8,702 nt of DNA from Pseudomonadota bacterium (lineage in GTDB: Bacteria > Myxococcota > Polyangia > Polyangiales > Polyangiaceae), in assembly GCA_023419055.1 (NCBI GenBank), contig JAEZYO010000294.1:1-8702 (forward strand), read 5' to 3'. The stretch's first letter is position 1; every line of letters starts with the position of its first letter. The position numbers and the translations under genes are program-made. Below the pieces are notes generated by a model, which worked only from the letters and a program-made list of their open reading frames with translations, searched no databases and was not told where the DNA came from. This document shows, in pieces, positions 6,162 to 8,702 of this stretch.

Positions 6162-8702
6162 TTACGACGAGCGATCCAGGATGCGGTGGATCGCGTCCGG
6201 GACCATGCCTTCTTCCTCGGCCAGCGCGACCAGCCGCGCGTTGTGCGGCAGCTCCGTGAGGAACGGTCGCGCGTACGGCGTGTTCACGAGGCCGTGGAGC
6301 CGCCGCAGCAGCGACGGCATGCCTCGGCGGATCGCGTCGTGCGCCTCCTCCTCGTTGCCGGTCGCGTGCAGCGCGTCGTGCAAGGAGAGGAAGGCGACCG
6401 ACTCGTTGAGCAGGCTCGGCGCGCCGTGCTCGAGGAGCTCCACGGCCTCTCGCGACAGCTCGACCGCCTGCGTCACGTTGCCGCAAACGCGCTCCGCCTC
6501 CGCCCACCAGGCGAGCGCCACCGGCAAGACGTCGCGGTGACCGGCGTCGCGGTAGGCGTTCGCGCTCATCCGCAAGAGTGAGAGAGCGCGCTTGCAGTTG
6601 GCCTCGACCTTGCTCCGCAGGAGCTCGCAGGCGCGATAGAACAGCATGCCGAGGTTCGCGCGGTCGGGCGCCGCCCAGATCCCGGTCGCCGCGGCGTCGG
6701 CGTCGGCGCGCACGCCGGCGAGGTGGGCCTCGAGCTGGCGATCGTTGCCGAACGTGGCGGCCCAGCCGAGCAGGTTCATCTGCGCGAGCCGGACGGCCCC
6801 CTGGCTCGCGATCGAGTCAGCGAGCGAGAGCCCGGTCTCGAGCGCGGCGCGCGCTTCTTGGCGAGCCCCGATGGTGGTGAGCGCGAAGCCCAGGTTCGCC
6901 ATCAGCATCGCCTCGCGCTCCTTGAGCCCGGCGGCGCGAGCGGCCGCTGCCGCGTTGCGGCGCGCCTCGAGCGCGGTGCTGAGCGCTCCGCGCGTCTGTC
7001 GCACGATGGCGAGCGTCTGGTACGCGTCCACGGCGGCGGCGCGGATCCCACGCTGCTCCGCGAGCTCGAGCAGGCGAGTCGCCTCGCTCTCGGCTTCGCT
7101 GAACATGCCCGCGAACGCGAGCCGAGACGCGAGCACGGCGGAGCAGCGCGCCTCCTCGTCGTGCAGGCCGAGCGCCGCGGCGCGATCGCGCACCTCCGCC
7201 AGGCGCTCGCTGATGCCCTCTCCGGAGCCGCGCGCGTCGTCGAAGCGCGCGCGCGCGCCGCGGGCGCGGACGCCGCTCGGCTCGTCGTACACGTTCTCCT
7301 CGAGCGCCATGATCGCGGACTCGCGGTCACTGGCGCGCGGATCGAGCCTGCTCCAGGCCTCGTCGAGGTAGCTCGCGCGCAGGAACCCCGACGGCTTGTC
7401 CTCGGCGAACGCGAGCGCCCGCTCCGCCATGGCGAGCGCGTCTTTCAGCGCGTTCGTCGCGAGCGAGCGCTGCGCGGCGCGCGCCCAGTGGTGCGCCGCC
7501 TTCTCGTGCTGGCCGCCGAGGTCGTAGTGACCCGCCACCACGGCGGCGTCCTCGCCCATCGAGGTGAGCCAGGCCGCGGCGAGCGCGTGGAGCTCCTTGC
7601 GCTCGCGCTCGCCGAGCGAGGCGTAGGCGACCTCGCGCACCAGCGCGTGCTTGAACAGCCACTCGCGAGTGCCCGTGAAGCGAGCGACGTTCTGCTCGAC
7701 CAGGATCTCCGCGCCGACGAGCAGTTTGATGATGCCCTCGGCGTCGGGCATGCCGAGCGCCTCGAGGCCGGAGTCCCAGCAGGTGAGGCCGAACACGCTG
7801 AGGCGCCCGACGGCGTCGCGGCACTCCTCGTCGAGCGCGTCGAGGCTCGCCTGGATCACGGTCTCGATGGTGGGGGAGTGCTCGGTGGAGCGCCCGGAGG
7901 CGGTCAGGCGCGCGAGCTCTTCGGCGAAGAGCGGGAGGCCGCCCGCCTGCGCGGCGATGCGCTCGATGACCTCTTCGGGCGCGTCTTCTCCCATGAGAGC
8001 GCGCGCGATGGTGCGCGCCGCGCGCTTCGACACCGGGCGGAGCTCGAGGCGCACGTGATCGCGCCCGGCGAAGCGGTCACCCTGAGCCGGCCAGAAGTCG
8101 GGGCGCACGAGCGCCATCACCACGAGCGGCTTGTGGCTCGCGCGGCCCAACATGTGATCGATCCAGCCGATGCTCTCGGGGTCCGCCCACTGCAGGTCCT
8201 CCATCACGATGGCGGTCTGCTGGGTGCCGGCGATCTGGAGCACCAGGTCCGTCATGGCGAGCCACAGGGCGTCGCGGGAGCCGCGCGGATCGAGCCCCTC
8301 GGGGAGCGGCTCGTTCGCGAGCAGCCGCGCCAGGAGCTCGCGGTTGCGCGTCGTGAGATCGTCGCGCGTCGAGGGCCCGAGGCTGCTCACGATGGCGCGC
8401 TCCGCCTCCGCGCTGGTCGCGCCCTTGGGCAAAGCGATGATGGCGCGAAGCACGTCGGCGGCGGCGCCTAGCGCGTGGCCCTGGGCGTACGCCTCGGAGC
8501 GCTGCAGCACGATGAGCGGCGGATCGGCCTGGGCGGACATGCGCGCCAGGACCTCACGCCGGAGGCGGCTCTTACCGATACCGGGCGGCCCCGTGATGCT
8601 GATGAAGATGGGGGTCACGTCCGAGCTCGAACGCTCGAACGCGCTCGTCACCTGCGCGAGCTCGGCGTCGCGACCCACGAAGGGCGCGCCGCCGCTGCGC
8701 TC
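6162..8702 (-). CDS. AAA ATPase/TPR signalling protein, N-terminus outside window
   Basis: C-terminal 846 residues of a large STAND-like NTPase, of the predicted-ATPase type that often follows a Ser/Thr kinase, adenylate/guanylate cyclase or DNA-binding domain. The frame is open to the right edge and begins ERSGGAPFVGRDAEL, the linker typical of a preceding domain, so the GTG within FVGRD is internal. Numbering from the first visible residue: Walker A GPPGIGKS (38-45), Walker B IVMEDLQWAD with E168 and D169, GGLPLFAEEL (255-264), and FKHALVREVAY (350-360), which ends the winged-helix-like part of this family. After that come helical, Ala/Leu/Glu-rich TPR-like repeats to the end, for example 521-553, 596-629 (MANLGFALTTIGARQEARAA) and 723-758. 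The role is probably ATP-dependent signal integration or scaffold assembly in the cytosol; effector domain and partner cannot be seen. No signal peptide or membrane segment in the visible part. Its TAA is 8 bases from the end of the convergent transporter gene, and no intrinsic terminator is visible between them. Confidence 0.9.
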   Translation of the reverse strand, partial: ERSGGAPFVGRDAELAQVTSAFERSSSDVTPIFISITGPPGIGKSRLRREVLARMSAQADPPLIVLQRSEAYAQGHALGAAADVLRAIIALPKGATSAEAERAIVSSLGPSTRDDLTTRNRELLARLLANEPLPEGLDPRGSRDALWLAMTDLVLQIAGTQQTAIVMEDLQWADPESIGWIDHMLGRASHKPLVVMALVRPDFWPAQGDRFAGRDHVRLELRPVSKRAARTIARALMGEDAPEEVIERIAAQAGGLPLFAEELARLTASGRSTEHSPTIETVIQASLDALDEECRDAVGRLSVFGLTCWDSGLEALGMPDAEGIIKLLVGAEILVEQNVARFTGTREWLFKHALVREVAYASLGERERKELHALAAAWLTSMGEDAAVVAGHYDLGGQHEKAAHHWARAAQRSLATNALKDALAMAERALAFAEDKPSGFLRASYLDEAWSRLDPRASDRESAIMALEENVYDEPSGVRARGARARFDDARGSGEGISERLAEVRDRAAALGLHDEEARCSAVLASRLAFAGMFSEAESEATRLLELAEQRGIRAAAVDAYQTLAIVRQTRGALSTALEARRNAAAAARAAGLKEREAMLMANLGFALTTIGARQEARAALETGLSLADSIASQGAVRLAQMNLLGWAATFGNDRQLEAHLAGVRADADAAATGIWAAPDRANLGMLFYRACELLRSKVEANCKRALSLLRMSANAYRDAGHRDVLPVALAWWAEAERVCGNVTQAVELSREAVELLEHGAPSLLNESVAFLSLHDALHATGNEEEAHDAIRRGMPSLLRRLHGLVNTPYARPFLTELPHNARLVALAEEEGMVPDAIHRILDRSS

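Noticed and set aside
7245..7258. Fourteen-base alternating GC run, possible Z-DNA or simple repeat.
   Set aside because: It encodes an Ala-Arg stretch within the AAA/TPR gene and is ordinary for GC-rich codon use.
6723..8471. A 582-codon plus-strand ORF antisense to the AAA/TPR gene.
   Set aside because: Composition (R, A, H, E, G, V rich, no motif) is typical of a codon-bias shadow; the minus strand carries clear Walker A and B motifs.
8676..8678. GTG as a start for the AAA/TPR gene.
   Set aside because: It encodes the Val of the conserved FVGRD motif, and the frame continues to the window edge with typical interdomain linker residues.

Overview
The window looks like chromosomal DNA from a high-GC Gram-negative bacterium. 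The very high GC content, strong G/C third-position bias, nearly absent intergenic space and a large AAA ATPase/TPR regulator would fit a delta-proteobacterial or myxobacterial (Myxococcota, Polyangia-type) genome. That taxonomic guess is inference; no marker gene confirms it. No RNA genes, CRISPR arrays, insertion sequences or attachment sites were seen.

Layout: (1) 1-1017, plus strand: the C-terminal ~338 residues of an AlaC-type class I/II PLP aminotransferase, cut by the left edge. (2) 1024-1656, minus strand: a complete TetR-family repressor, convergent with the aminotransferase and 6 bases from it. (3) 1657-1809: a 153-base divergent control region holding a 20-base imperfect palindrome (1699-1718), the best operator candidate. 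(4) 1810-2967 and 2983-6153, plus strand: a two-gene operon for an RND tripartite efflux pump, a MexE-like lipoprotein adaptor followed by a MexF-like inner-membrane transporter. (5) 6162-8702, minus strand: the C-terminal 846 residues of a large signalling protein with an AAA ATPase (NTPase) module followed by TPR-like helical repeats, cut by the right edge. It converges on the pump operon with only 8 bases between.

Functionally the centre is one self-contained module: a divergent TetR regulator that probably represses itself and the pump operon from a shared operator, releasing when a ligand binds. The pump pair has no outer-membrane factor gene beside it, because the next gene is an unrelated gene on the opposite strand. 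The third component must be encoded elsewhere. The aminotransferase and the AAA/TPR protein are on the edges and have no evident functional link to the pump.

I do not see a clearly new biological system here. The items most worth a second look are the missing outer-membrane partner combined with TetR instead of LysR-type control, the palindrome with putative overlapping promoters, and the unknown N-terminal half of the AAA/TPR protein.
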